Positions 1 through 14,125 of a stretch of 64,000 bases of DNA are shown one piece after another (within the stretch, counting starts at the first letter, position 1; each line of letters starts with the position of its first letter). The DNA lies in contig NC_092566.1 in NCBI RefSeq assembly GCF_037975245.1, positions 11,237,501 to 11,301,500 of the forward strand, written 5' to 3'. The stretch comes from Apostichopus japonicus (taxonomy: Eukaryota; Echinodermata; Holothuroidea; Aspidochirotida; Stichopodidae). The notes under the pieces were generated by a model that was given only the letters and a program-made list of their open reading frames with translations, was not told the DNA's origin and did not search any database. Made by a program: the position numbers and the translations under genes.

Positions 1-3000
1 GTTACTGTGCAGTATAAACCAATAAATACAGCCTCTGATTGTCTTATTAGATCGTCGGCATAACACTTGACATTCATATAAACTACTCAAATAAAAGAAT
101 ATCCATTTTACTTCCCCCCCCCCTTTCATTTTGTTTTATTATTATTTTAGTTTCTTTCTTTCCTTATTTTTTTTTTTTTCGTCATTTGCAATGATTAGAA
201 TACTGGCAGATTTTCATTTTTGACAATGCAACCTTATCCTTCCACATACCATTGGGAACTGCTATCGGGTTCTCTTTCTTTCGTTCTTCTTCTTCTCCTT
301 CTTCTCCTGGTTATTATTATTATTTTCTTTTCCACTTGCCAATATTCAAAAGCTTTCTATTCCCCTCTCTCTCTCTGTCTCTCTCTCTCGCCATCTCTCT
401 GCTTTCGGAGATATCAAAGTGCTTATTACAAATTATGAAAAATTGTCAGCCAGCATTTCGTTTGCGCTCTGAATCCAAGTTGCTCGTTAAGCTTCGTAAT
501 TGTTTTGATTCGAGTAGCTAATGAGCGAAACTCGACACATGCTAAAGGGACTAAGACGCCGTGAACTTGTTTACTTGACAGACTAGTAGCATAGGACGAA
601 GAAGCGTCTCTCGACGTACAAGTAAACGGATATGGAGTAATATATATAACGAGCTATTTCGATTCAGACTCTTTTTTATGTTCCGCTGACAAGAACTACA
701 CCAGTATCGTGCGGTAGGATTGCAAACCTCTAAGTCGGACGTCGGAACTTATTAGAGAGTACACCCCGCCATGCCATTCAGCTTGTCTCTTTTACTCGAG
801 GCGCTGAAACTGGTAACATACTCCAGGCATACTATATGACGGCCAACCGCTTCGGGGCAACGACTTTCATGACACAGTGCATTGACACAGTGCAAGTCGA
901 ACACTTTTGATAAGAAAGAGAAAAGTATAGGCAACAAAAGTCTGTTGCGATAATTCGTTGTTTTTTATTTCCTTTTTTATTTATTTCAGATGCTGTTTTT
1001 GCCACAAAATATCAATATCCTCTTATAATGTGGTAATTTAATATAACATGTCTAATGATGATGTGTATTTAGAGCATGGAATGTTTGGTAAAATGTCAGA
1101 AATAGGTGGACACGTATAGAGTATACATATTACATGAGTTTAGAATGGAGAGACCTGTAATAAGTGTAATAGGAACTGTTACTATTTATAATTGAGCATC
1201 ACATTCATGTTACAAGTATCACAATTTATCGTTGCAATTTATACCTTAAATCGCCCATATCACTGCATAGATTACTGTTGGTGGGGGGGGGGGGGGTACG
1301 TTTATGTCAAAATTGATGTTCAAGAAATTTCGAGAAAAGTCAATGAGGCCCTACTCGTGAAAGGACCGTGTTGAGTCGCCATCTCACCAAGCCGATTATA
1401 TACATGCATATACAGTCGGTCACCACTCAACCAAACCAGGTCCAATTATAGCAACTCCCTGATCTAACTAAGTGCCATAAAATGTGATCTCATTTTCTCT
1501 CATAATATATAATATAATTTTCACACATAATTAAAACACCCTGTTATATACTATTTGGTTAAACAAAAAGTGGTTTTACGTTATGAGTGAGTCATTATCA
1601 TTCAGTCAAAATACATTTTTGTGTCCCACATATTTTATTGAACGATATTATATATTCGTGTCTATAATATTCAAATATATGCCTAATTCCTTTATTCCGT
1701 ATCAGGGAGGCTTAGATGGATTAAGGTATCCGAATATATTTTCCTCGGTTATGTGTGTCTCCACCAACCCCAATCCCCAATCCCCAACCCCCAACCCCCA
1801 ACTCCCAACCCTTTCCCAAAAATACAAAGTTGACTTAGATAGAATCCCTGATACTGCACCTTATAACTTCAGATCCACTTAGTTATCTGCCACTGACGTC
1901 ATCAGGACATTTTCCGTACTAACGCTCTGTGGCAGTTCCTTCTGACTCCAAATGATAAACTTGTCAGCTGGTTCCTATCTCGATCGATTAATGATAATAG
2001 TATTGTCTTAATGTTTTTCTTCTGGGAGTATACCACTGCAAAAAAAAATGTTGGCAAATATGTTACCCAACACTGGGTATGTATGTATGTATCAAATCAA
2101 CGTTGGGTAGAGTTTCATACAGAGACAAGTCCATTACAAGAATTTGATACCAATTTGAACGTGATGAATTAGACAAGGTTGTCTGCATTTTACTCGTGTA
2201 CTTACAAATTTGGGTGAAATATTTTCCAACATTTTTTTTTAGATCGTATGCTTCAAGTCAAATCCACTAGGTTATTAAGGATATGCCTTGTGTCGGTAAT
2301 AAACCTGTGCTAAGAAGGGGAAAAAACACTTTATACATTGTACTGTGTATCTGTAATGTAACAGTTTCTAAAAAGTGACTTTTCGAAAAACTGTTTCCCT
2401 TTTTCCTTCTTCCTTTGTTGTCTTTTGTTTTGGCTTTCTTTTTTTTTTTTTTTTTTTAAATTTCAAACACACCTTTCTATAACAACTTATTTCTCATGAT
2501 ATGCGTGAAGTATAGCCTTTAAATTGAAATAACGCCACCTTTCTGCAGGCCTCACTCAAGCAAACAGATCATCAGTTTACAGCGAAAAGTATCAAAGTAT
2601 ATGAATCTACATGTGTTAGTTGATAAACCCCGATCAAGTGTATACCTAACATTCTTTACCAGAAGTATAATGATACTTGTCTTGATGAATCATAGAAATG
2701 GCTATAGAATGAAAATGGAGGGGATGAGAGACGTTCCGTCATAACTTGTTTATTTTAGCACTTCAAAATAGTCGCCTTCTAAAGATGGTTCTCTTTGTAT
2801 ATTATATTTGAATAAATTGAATTTGATAAATTGAAAGTTTAGTCGGATCATACTACAATTCATCAATATTTGGAATTACAGATTCAATCTTCTCTAGATT
2901 AGAACACGAAATCACGTGACTATTGCCTATTGTGACGTCAGTGAAGTAAACGATCGGAGGACAGCATATGCAGCGGTCTGTTATATCTACATTACTGGTA

Positions 3001-4360
3001 CTTGCAAACATACTTACAGACATGTTATGACCAATTATGCTCTGTGGCATTTTCCGATTAAGTCAAGCTGAATATGTAAAAAATATAAAGGTTTTTACGT
3101 CTATTCCTCATGAGCTACAATATTTCAAATTCTAAATACATTCTGACGTCACTATACAAGTGAATAACGTTGTAGCAGGTTTGATCTCATTTCTTTTGTT
3201 AAAAAGAGATATACTTTCTCCTAGACTCTGGTCTCCGTACATGATTTGTCTTGCCAAACACCAGGCTAGCCAATCAGATGAATATAAACTTTGTAAATGA
3301 CGTGAAAGGTGGCCACTCTGTCTGTGCTTAAACACCAATCATCGCCAAGTAATGAATTTATTTATCAATGATCTTGGTTCAAAAATGGTTTCGGTTCCCA
3401 GTAACATCCGTCTCTGTTGTAACACGTGTTTTGAAACCTTATCTAAATATCGTTATGAGGACTTTAATATTAATCACTGGAATGGGTGTTAAAATTTTAA
3501 TGTAATATTTCGTTAGTAACAGTATACCGATCATGATCTACACACAATAATCAGTCTGGGAGGAAATTAAGTTTAGTTGCTTTACGCAGCTACATAGACA
3601 TATATAATAAGCAATACGACGTTATGATAGTAATTCGGTAAATTCGCGATAGTATGTGACTTGATTTTCTATTAAAGTATATCGGTGATACTGATTTCGC
3701 TGTTTTTGCTTAGTGACTTAGTGATTTCATCCATTGGTTTGTCCAGATCCCTCCCGAGATAGAAAGAATTATATTTCTAAACGTCGGAAGTCAAACTACT
3801 CGAAACAAGCTAACAGTTTCCCTGATTTTGCGCATGCTTTGAAGTTTACTGTACATTTGGGTGGAATAATCCACGAAAGTCCCTCAGATTACAAAATTGA
3901 TGTTTCTTTTTTCACTGTGGCAATTTTGGACGTTGTAGATTAAAATTGTGATTTAAAAAGTGGTTACAATTTGGAATACCAAGTAAAGTGTCGATCAGTG
4001 CAGTTAACACATTACGCAAGTTTAAGGGGACACTCGAAGATACCGTACACTGCCATAAATTGATATAAAATACACCGATAATCCAAAATTTACTACATTT
4101 TGGATGTGGACTAAACCATTCCCCAGATATAAAAATTGTGGAATACATCTTCACAAGACAACTCCGTATGGCGATGTTAATGTTATATCCACGACCCCCC
4201 ATTATACGTTTCAACGCTCTAAAAGGCCGTGCGATTGGTCACTCGACTGTAACAAGATTAACTATTTGATTCATCTTCGGTAGAAAGTCTGTCATCTGTA
4301 TCTCGAACTACGAGGTATATGTGCAAGGTTATATAGGCTATGTGTTGTATATGTACGTAC

Positions 4361-4500
4361 GAGGTATAAGTAGGAGGTATATGTAGGGGTATATGTACAT
4401 GGTAAATGTATGAGGTATATGTACATGGTATCTATACGAGGTATATAAACAAAGGTATAGGCCTAGCCTATATACCAGGTTATTGTAGGAGGTATATGTT
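4361..4500 (+). repeat. Degenerate GAGGTATATGTA repeat
   Basis: Seven or more imperfect copies of GAGGTATATGTACATGGTA-like units. Related words (GGAGGTACGTA) recur at 9115-9180. Confidence 0.7.
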
Positions 4501-7500
4501 AACCTTGTACATGCACAAGCAAATGTTACGTTACAGACCTTGTTAGTCAAATAGCAACATTTTCGAGATAAAGAGGGTAAATTAATCGTTGATATTACTT
4601 GAGGTTTGTCTCTCTTTGATGCGTCATATTTGTCGATATAAATTGTGGAATAATTGTGTAACAGGTTGAAAGTGCTATATAACTGAGGTTTACACTCGAA
4701 ATCACATTTTGGTATTGGTTTTGGTACAATTTGGTATTGTTATGTCTCATTCTGAGCATGACACGTATCATTTATACACTATTGTAAGCCATGCATTCAA
4801 TTTAACTAAGGTCGCTATTTATATATATATTATATAATCCAGAATGGTTGTGTCAATTAAGTTAGTGCTTTTGTTTCGTTATCAAACCTTGGAAGTTTAT
4901 TTCTTACTTTTTTTTTTATTGCAGTCATTTTGCGTACTATAACAACAGTTTTTGTTTTCTTCTTTATATAATATATAATATCTTTCCAGTGAAGTACTTA
5001 GATTACGGTAACACAACACTGCAACTTTGAAGTACCACGAACAATTTTAAATCATTTGCGGACTTACTACTTATTACTAGCCGCCTATTTATCTTCGAAA
5101 TCAGTAAAACTGATAAGCAACGATACATGCGCTGAGGTGACATCCCTGTTGATTCATCCAATGAAGATAGCCACGTGACATAGGCCGAGGACAGTCGTAT
5201 CATATATACATTGCACTTTCATGACAACTTGTAAGTGATAATGTATTCTCGCAGTTACGCGAGGTCGGAGGGATATGACACATTATGTGAAGGGAAGAAT
5301 AAACTTGTCTCTATCGGTGCGACTTGTCTATCTTTCAAGGGCGCGACGAGCCTTGTACTTTTTTTTCTCTTTTTCGTTTCTTCTATTCCCCCTTTTGCTT
5401 TCTTTTTTGACGTATACTCCCACAGCACGCCACGTTAACTTAACACGCTTGTTCTTTTGTTCACGCATTGATGAATTACGCGGAAGTTAAGTGGAACAGA
5501 TGGCATGGCATCCATCAGTTGGTCGTAAACTTGTCATTTCCCTGTCTCTTGAAGTCATCCTAGGAAACGTCAAACAGAATTTCATTATCATTTTTTTTTA
5601 GCAGAGGCAAGTCCATCCCATGTATTTCCATCGTGACGTAAGGAGAGTTCATTAATGCTTTGGTTTGTTAAACGCGCATAACATTCAACCAAAAGTTCAT
5701 TCATCTATATATATATATATATTATAGAGCCTTTGAAGAACCCGTGAGAATTTGAACATTTATGGACGGTTTCTTACTAAAGTCATGTTTTTTTTTGTCT
5801 ACCTCTCTCCACCTCTTTCTCCCTCCCTCTCTATATTTCTCTTTCAATCACTCAATGAGTGAGAATCCTTATTTGTGTTCATTTATAATGTAACAAAACG
5901 TTAGTAAGGTACAAACTCAATTATGTAATTTACCTTTGCGCTGCACATAATATGATCAACTACGGATACTTTTAACGACCCACCATTATGTTTGTTCCTT
6001 CGTAAAATGAAATTTGAGCATTCATCTGTCAGCGTGCTCTCTGTTTGTTTTATGCAAGGTGAGTATAATGAATTGATGAGATACACTTCAATAATATATG
6101 CTATAACATTTGAAATAATTTAGATATTCTTTATGAGTTGTGCATTGCAAGGTATGACTTCCATTGTTGTTATGAGCGTTGCTACATAATCATGTATCTG
6201 TAGTCCTGATTATAATTCTACATGGACTAATACACGTGCAACGTTTATCGTATAATAACAATATATATATATATGTGACTATCGCACACTGTGCGTTGTT
6301 GTTATCGTTGTTTTTCAATACGATGCTTCTATCGTGGTATCTATGAGAAGCATTCAGCTTTATAATTACCAACTGTATGTTCTCCTGACTAACAGACCTA
6401 TGTGCACTTTATACCTTCCGTCCTTGGTTGAGCAAGCATCGGAGCGTGAAATATCTACACCTTTACCCATATTGCAATCTTTGTTAATATTTATATAGAG
6501 CATTGGGATATCAAATAATACTAACCAACTCAATGCTCTCCTTACTCACAGATCAATACTTATATTTGCTGCAATGCATATAACGCACTGAATAATATTA
6601 TTACTTCAAAATGTACCCCAACAGCAATATATTAAGTAACTACTTATAATTAAATATTGGAGTATCAAAAGCATATAATTATACTTAACTCATTGCTATA
6701 GCTTTGGGTCAGGGATATGAATCAATTGATGTAATATTCATTCATATATTTTTATTTTATATTTTGTATATTGTATTGGATATAATTGAGATTAATTTCA
6801 AGTGCTTGGTCCTGTATCTATAATGTGTATAGTCTTTGTTTTATCAAAGTAAACATTTCTATCATAATACCTTCTCTTTCCTTTACCATTGGTTTAATTT
6901 TCGGTTTTCCCCAATCTGTAAAAATACTTTCTTTTGTTTTGATTTGTTTAATAAACAAAAACAAAAAATCATCCATCTGATGTTCATCTGTTTTAAATTT
7001 CATTATTTTTTCCTTTTCTATTTCTGTTTGTATCTCAGCTTAAATACTTCAAAGAATTCCTTCTTATATATTACTTCATGGTTATCAAACCGAAATCAAA
7101 TCATCACTTTCTTTCTTGTTTTTCGCCTTTTCCTTGTCGTCAAAAACCATATTTATTAATTTGAAAACATATGTTGTGTGATATGATTCCTTTTGTTTCG
7201 GTTCTCCTCCGTTTATAACTGAATATTTACCTTTTTTTAAATCTTCTTTCTAACTTCTTTAAAAAAAACCCACTAACAACAAGCAACATAAGACATAATC
7301 TACAGAACTAACTTCCAACAAAGTTTTCTCTCGGTTGTAACAATTTATACAATTAATGCAAGCAACTATATACGAAAAAAAACAAATATGTTTCTGAAGT
7401 GTGTTGGTATGTCGTCTTCTCGTCATCACATTTGACGTATTTTTCTTCCTGATAAGATAAAAAAAAAAGCCTTCTGTTATGATATCTAATGTTACAAAAT

Positions 7501-8041
7501 ACTTAACGCAAATATGCATGACAAGATGATTCCGCATTCATATCTCAAATTGGCGAGCAATTAGAGAATCCTTATAATAGTAGGATTCAAATGACTTATG
7601 AATATTTATGGCGCCAAACTGGCGGCGTCTGATGGCGTCTTCGCTGACAAGGAGCGCTTCCTTCTCTTCCTATTTCTTGTCTCGCTTGGCTGCTCTCTGT
7701 GTTGAGTTAAGGTCCAAGCGTTGTCATCTTTGTCATGTAAGGGATTGATTCGAAGCTATAGTTTTGTAATGATTGTGCAATTACAACATAGAATTCGAGA
7801 TATTATGAATAATGCATGAAAGAGGTTATACACCTCAATTAAAGGCTTCCGTTTAGAGAGCAGTAATCAGTAATATTAAGCCTTTATTGCAGGAAACATA
7901 TTTTTTCTTTTCAAAACCACATGGAGAGTTATCTAATATTGTGTTAATGGCTGTGACAAATTATACCAGATGACGTAAGTTGAATGATGACTTGGGAATT
8001 ATATTTTCAGTTTATAAACCAGTTTTGCATCACATGCGAGC

Positions 8042-8103
8042 TTCTTCTTCTTCTTCTTCTTCTTCAACTTCTTCTTCTTCTCCTTCTTCTTTTTCTTCTT
8101 CAT
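8042..8103 (+). repeat. (CTT)n polypyrimidine tract
   Basis: CTT repeats with an AAC interruption and some CTC/TTT variants. All-pyrimidine stretches of this kind can form triplex DNA. Confidence 0.9.
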
Positions 8104-9186
8104 CATTTTTTTGTTGTTGAATTTTTGGACATCATTGCTCGCTTCATACGGCATATATATATGCTCAGATGTAATCAAACGTCAATTAAAAACATCATCT
8201 ACAAATGAGAAAATGAAAACAGACGTCAAATCCCGGGTAAATCACAGTCATAAAGCTTAAGCTTCAACACATTAGAACGAAACATGCCATATACTTACAG
8301 AAGAGAAATATGCTGTTTTTGTTTAGATAAATATAAATAGATTGCCACATCTGTGTGTGAGAATATACGAATTGAATAAAAAGTGATAATTTCAAGCGTA
8401 TATATATATATCAAAAAACTGTACGTAAAGGAATTTGACTTTTAATTTATATAAGGGATGCTAGTTACAACATAATCTAGTCCTTTTTTATTATGTCAAA
8501 ATGAATTTATCATTAGTCTAGACTATTTATTTGTTTGCGTTTATCTTCTGCTTAGGGGTATCAACGGACAAAAGCTCCATCGAGCTTGTTGTTGTCATTC
8601 CCCAATCTCTATTTTTATCGCACACCACAAATACACTGTATATTGCATCAAAAGATATTGAAATAAAGTTTGAGAATAGCCAAAAAAATATTGAAAATAG
8701 ACTATCCTGCTTATTGACTATACTGAAGAGAATGTACACAGTATGTTTTATGGTTGATTATATGTCACACATCACGGAAAGCATCAAAACTATACACATA
8801 TCATGACTTACACATTAATCGAGCGGATAATTCAATATGTTATTAATACTAGCAAAAATGCAAATGAGGGCATCATGTGAAAACTAGAAGCAATGCAAAC
8901 TGGCTACGTCACATTGATTTATTTAGACACGTTTGTTACAATCATCTACCAATTACCTTTAGTGTTTAATTGTTGTCCTCACCATGACGTCATTGAGTAT
9001 ATATCTTCATTTATTGGTTATATATAATATTTAGTTCTGTTAATTAGCCAATCATTAGTCGCTACGATGCATATGTATAATCGAAAATTATATGTGGCGG
9101 GTACGTATATATAAGGAGGTACGTATTATATATGGAGGTACGTATTACATTAAATATGGAGGTACATATATATATAGGTATATGTA

Positions 9187-9191
<5 letters not shown>

Positions 9192-9268
<77 letters not shown>
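9192..9268 (+). repeat. (TA)n microsatellite
   Basis: 77 bp pure, preceded by GGAGGTACGTA-type repeats at 9115-9180. Confidence 0.97.
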
Positions 9269-9269
<1 letters not shown>

Positions 9270-10334
9270 TTTCAACAGTATTCCGCCATCTTTATCCCAT
9301 ATTAACAAGTAATGGAGACACATACCCAACTATCATATTTAGCTAATATTTGATAAAGATCAATCCGATATATCCAAAATCGAATAATAGGCGTAACATT
9401 TTGCTAAGCAATTAAGTGAAGTTGCGCTTGGCAGTGATCTCTATCACACAGACCAAGGATGATGTTTGAGACTGTGGCTCCTTTAATGGGACAACAAACT
9501 TTTAATATGTGAGCCCCACTTTAGTTTTGTCAGCAAACCGTCTATCTTGTCTTCAGTTTAGGAACAATATAAGTTTTCAAAAAGACCAATCGTTCTTCTA
9601 GTCGGAAGCTAAGGTTTTTTCATTATAGTTTACTATTTATTAAGTTTCATCAATCTGATTTTGCCCTCCTAAGTGGCTTTTGGCTGTAATATCCTTTTTT
9701 CTTTCTAAGACTGCAATCAGAAATTGTCCCCAGCAATAATAAATTTCATTTCGTATACTTGTTAGTAACTGTAATGTGTGCATGTAATTCAGAACTGGTT
9801 TCTGTGGGTATTTATCTCCATAAGCTCCCTTTGGGAAGTAACATTATTAACAGCCACTAAAGATTGACATTATTTCAATCTTCCGTCTGAAGACGTCTCG
9901 AGGCAAAATCGTGATTAATTTCCTTCTGTTTTGCTATGATAGATTGACTTTTCCCAAAACTTCTCCGAAATCCCCCCCCCCTTTCACGAGCGCCTCATCG
10001 AATGACGCTTCGTGGTTGCTAGTGCACATGTAGTATTTATCATTTTCGGTATCCGCTATTTGGAGTGGAAGACGGCGCGTGTGTGGTTTTGTTATATTAT
10101 TTTTGCACTTGAGTGACGGATGTAGCCAAACAAACTGCCAGCTTAATCGATGACAAAAATCTACCAAACAGTCTCTCTAAAAGGATAGAGAAAAACCCGA
10201 GCAAAACATTCCACCGAATTGTCACAACGTGGCATAAACCTGATCATTCTATACACTGGTGCATCTCCTTTTCGTCCTTTTATTTTGCATATATGTATGT
10301 ATATGTATCTGCTGCATATACAGATACAGATACA

Positions 10335-10340
<6 letters not shown>

Positions 10341-10422
<82 letters not shown>
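10341..10422 (+). repeat. (TA)n microsatellite
   Basis: About 80 bp, preceded by a short CAGATA run. Tyr-Ile ORFs here are artefacts. Confidence 0.97.
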
Positions 10423-10425
<3 letters not shown>

Positions 10426-10989
10426 GATCTAGCAAAACTTTTTAGGATTGATAAATCGTCTGTTTTGATGAGGTTGGGGGCTTGTCAAAGAAGCGGGAGT
10501 TGTCATGGTAACCAGGCATGATGGTAGGCTATGTCGGCGCCAGATTGGGCTTGATAGCTATCCAATCGAGATGAATCAGTATGAAATGAGCATAGCTGTA
10601 GGAACCGTTTTCGAAATTAAAGAGGTGAAAGGGAAAATGTCTAACTTTTGTGGTTAAGGAAGATTGTTTTCAGTCATGAAATGGCCGACATATCACTCTA
10701 GGCGTAGTAAGGCAATTTAGAAGACTGCAAAGCCTAGCCTTCTTGTTCTCCCTTCTTCAATAAGAAGAAGAAATTAGTTAACAGACTTTGAAGTAAGATA
10801 ATTTCGTTTCAGGGGCCGGTGGAATTGATGAATATTTCTCTAGTTCCGTCACTTCCGCGATTCAACGCACTTTGTATATAGTGATCATATATTGTGTAGT
10901 TAATGTGATTAGAAAATGACAGTCATTTTGTTAACATAAACTTCATTAAATCATCATTCTGAGTTTATTTAATTATGATTTAAATGTGT

Positions 10990-11058
10990 TGTCCGATGAG
11001 AAATAGCTCACTGGTTAGTTTCCGGTATGAGACTTTGAGGTTGACCGCACACTCGCAT
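10990..11058 (+). mobile_element. Degenerate tRNA-like SINE head
   Basis: TAGCTCACTGGTTAG at about 11006-11020 is an A-box-like tRNA D-arm, followed about 30 bp later by a decayed B box GGTTGACCGC (11039-11048). No pairing acceptor stem is present. Probably an old SINE fragment. Confidence 0.35.
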
Positions 11059-11285
11059 TTCTTTATGCATTAGGAATGTTAACAATGACAATAAAATTAT
11101 CATACCCCACTATTAGTTAATTAGGTCTCTCTCTGTCAGCACAAATTACAAGATATATAGTCTTAATTATGGTAACCTCGCTTTGTACCCTTGCGAACAT
11201 TCCATAATCTCTTATAAAATAGCCCATTTCGTTAAACAGCTGCTTCCACGTGGGACACATTTAAATATGCTATTGGTAACCTTAA

Positions 11286-11562
11286 ATGGACGGATGGACG
11301 ACGGATGGAAGGATGGACGACGGGTAGACGACGGATAGACGACGGGTGGACGACGGATGGACGACGGATGGACGACGGATTGACGGGTGGACGACGGAAA
11401 GACGACGGATGGACGGATGGACGGATGGATGGATGGATGGACGACGGATGGACGACGGATGGACGACGGATGGACGACGGATGGACAACGGGTGGACGAC
11501 GGATAGACGGATGGACGGATGGACGGATGGACGACGGACGTACGAAGGATGGACTATTGGAT
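11286..11562 (+). repeat. GGACGACGGAT / GGACGGAT minisatellite
   Basis: About 277 bp of 11-bp units mixed with 8-bp and 4-bp GGAT units. It gives long overlapping ORFs on both strands that are all repeat artefacts. Confidence 0.95.
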
Positions 11563-12357
11563 GATCGTTGCTTGTGTGAATTCCGGTACGTGACCACCAT
11601 TTTTGTATTGAGATATGATTCATTTCTCTTAACGCCGTTTCTTATTGTATGATTGTAATTGCTATCATTTTATGCCATATGATTATATTATTACCTCTAC
11701 TTCTTTAGCTAGTGCACTCATCATCTGAAACATTCGTTTACTTGCAATATTAGCCTGAAAACTCGATGCCGACATAACTGTCGCCTAAACTGCTGTATTT
11801 CTTTCTGCAAGTGATTTGAAACATGAATACAATTGTGCAAATATACTTATAAAATGTGAAACCGATCGTCGAGTGTCTTTCCCTTTCTGTGACCTCCCGT
11901 CAATTCAAATCTACGAAATCTTTCGTCTTTGTCAATTCGATTAAACCCAAACTTTACAATTGTGTCAGCAAACAAATTCATTGTATGGTGATATAATTTA
12001 TTCTTACTAGCTAAACATAAAAAATTTTGTGTAAAATTATGAGTGTTTTTCATGTCAATACTCTGAGCTCATTCAAACTTCAACGTAACATGAAATATAA
12101 CATACCGACCATGAACAAATATATGTACAGTCTATGCAATGCAAATTTAGTCTACGCGTTCACTTGTCAGAACGGCGAAAGGCAAAACTGACTGACTACT
12201 ATTTATAGATGAATTGCCTTCACAACTTTCCCTCATAAGATTACTTGATGAAATCTCACATACGTATACATCTATTCGTTGTTACCAAACTTCCTTTTCC
12301 CCATCTTTTCTTCTTCTTGTTTTCTTTCATTCTTCCAACAAATTTTTAGGCCTGTTC

Positions 12358-12360
<3 letters not shown>

Positions 12361-12421
<61 letters not shown>
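12361..12421 (+). repeat. (TA)n microsatellite
   Basis: 61 bp pure. Confidence 0.97.
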
Positions 12422-12422
<1 letters not shown>

Positions 12423-12798
12423 CGTCATCTAGTTCCTTCCACATAACTTACCTGTCGTAAATAAATGCTCGGAAAGGTGGCAAAAGATGTCACATTTTTT
12501 TCGCTTATATTAAAAGATGTCAAAAAATCTTGCTTAATTTCCGATGCCAGTTCTTGATAATACTACAGGTGATTGGTTGGATTTGGGTTTTTTTTTTTTT
12601 TTGCTCTATCTCTCCTTTTCTCTCTGTCTTTCTCTTTCTCCCTTTCTTTCATTTTGAGGCATTTCATTGTCAATAACTTTGCCACGCTTGATCGAATGAA
12701 AAGCATGTGATTATCAATCAACATTAGTCATGCTCGTTGGATTTTTTCTTATTCTGCCATGGAAGCACTACAAATCGTGAAATAAGAGAAAGCTACAG

Positions 12799-12904
12799 AG
12801 CCGTAAGCCAAGCGCTTCTCCGAGGTTCGAGTTTCGGGAGAAACGCTTAATGGCGCCGGGAGTTCATTTGTGTAAATTATCGCGCGGAAAGTTACTTACG
12901 GCTG
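12799..12904. repeat. Nested inverted repeats in a locally GC-rich patch
   Basis: AGCCGTAAG (12800-12808) pairs with CTTACGGCT (12895-12903). Inside lie imperfect arms AAGCGCTTCTCC and GGGAGAAACGCTT around a GGTTCGAG word. Just beyond, CTTACGG pairs again with CCGTAAG at 12911-12917. Confidence 0.6.
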
Positions 12905-13916
12905 TTCTCCCGTAAGAGCTGCAAACCATGTGAACATGTTTGAATCGATCGCGTTCGGCAATTTATCAAAATGTTTGTGATGAGCTTTTTGACAGGCACA
13001 ACGGAGATAAACTTTAGGAGCCTTAAAAAGAAGACGTTTCCTCATTTAGCCCTAAGAACGTTTATCGAAAAGAAGAGAGAGAGAAAAAAAAAAGCCCAGC
13101 TATTTTGTTCCTAGTTACAATATAAGAATTTTACTAATAGCGTAAAAGAAAAAGCGTTTACTCAACAGTGAATGCCACTATCTATATGTATTAAAGAGCG
13201 TTGTACAAACACACCATTCATAACTGGCAAAGTGCACAAAGTAGAAAATTTGTAATGTTTTAACGAGATTTCCGCCCATTAATCATTTTGAAGTATATAT
13301 GTTCCGTGAAGCAAATATTTGACGCTGACTTTATTAACGTTTTAAATATAACGTATGATACATCTCTCAGGGGTAGATGAAAACATTTTTTTCAACGAGT
13401 TTCATCTAGAAGCAAAATAATGACGCATTTTTCTACGAAAATCCAAATTAACACACTCATCTCTATCTAATGAAATAAATAGCCACATTTAGCTGCTGCT
13501 ATAAATGGCAATCACTTTGAGCTTAAAGGTCGAATCTCGGCGGCCGTTATATCCATGCCTGACGAGAGGGAACCATGGAGGTGGGGGGATACAAATCAGG
13601 GGATCGAGATGATTGAGTGATCAAATACATATGGAGGGGCCGAGGAAGTATGGGATAAAGAATTATGTATTCTCATTTTCATATACTATACATAAGGAAA
13701 ATGAACATTGGCATCATTGTACCCGAAGCTGCAGAACCGGGGCTCTCTTATATACGCATTTGGTTATGGAAACACCAGACCAATAACAACCATAGACAAG
13801 AGGCGTTAAGCATCATGTCAATTAGTACAAAGCACATTGTTTATGCACAGGTTACATTGATTCTGCACCGAAGATTGTATCAAAGGTTTGCTTGATCCAA
13901 TGTCATGATGGCGGCC

Positions 13917-14125
13917 TATCGACAAACCGGCTCGGAACAGGTGCACGACAAGGTCTGGTGCAGGCTCTGGGGCACAGAGGCGGCACTAAGGTGTGGAACC
14001 GAAAGCATCACTTTTCAATTGGTCGAGAAAGGTGCTTCTTTCGTCAGAGACTACAAAATTCGTCACTTTTCGTTAGTCCCCCGATATATGATGTAGACGA
14101 GTACAATTCATGAGTGTGCGCACTC
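13917..14125. repeat. Dispersed repeat copy A (related to 52098-52215)
   Basis: Shares ACAAACCGGCTCGGAAC, a block around TCGTC-GAGAC-ACAAAATTCG, and a GAGTG-TGCG-CACTC word with 52098-52215, in the same order but with different spacing. Probably a mobile-element remnant of unknown class. ORFs here show no family resemblance. Confidence 0.35.

Larger units (their letters stand above)
1..9191. other. No gene recognised
   Basis: AT-rich sequence with poly-T tracts (for example 170-179, 2440-2457), a C-rich (CCCCAA)n-like tract at 1769-1812 and four TGACGTCA palindromes. ORFs are all under about 110 codons and low in complexity or without any family resemblance. Confidence 0.6.

Noticed and set aside
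11232-11652. Overlapping ORFs of 110-120 codons on both strands
   Set aside because: Repeat translation of the GGACGACGGAT minisatellite; open in several frames at once.
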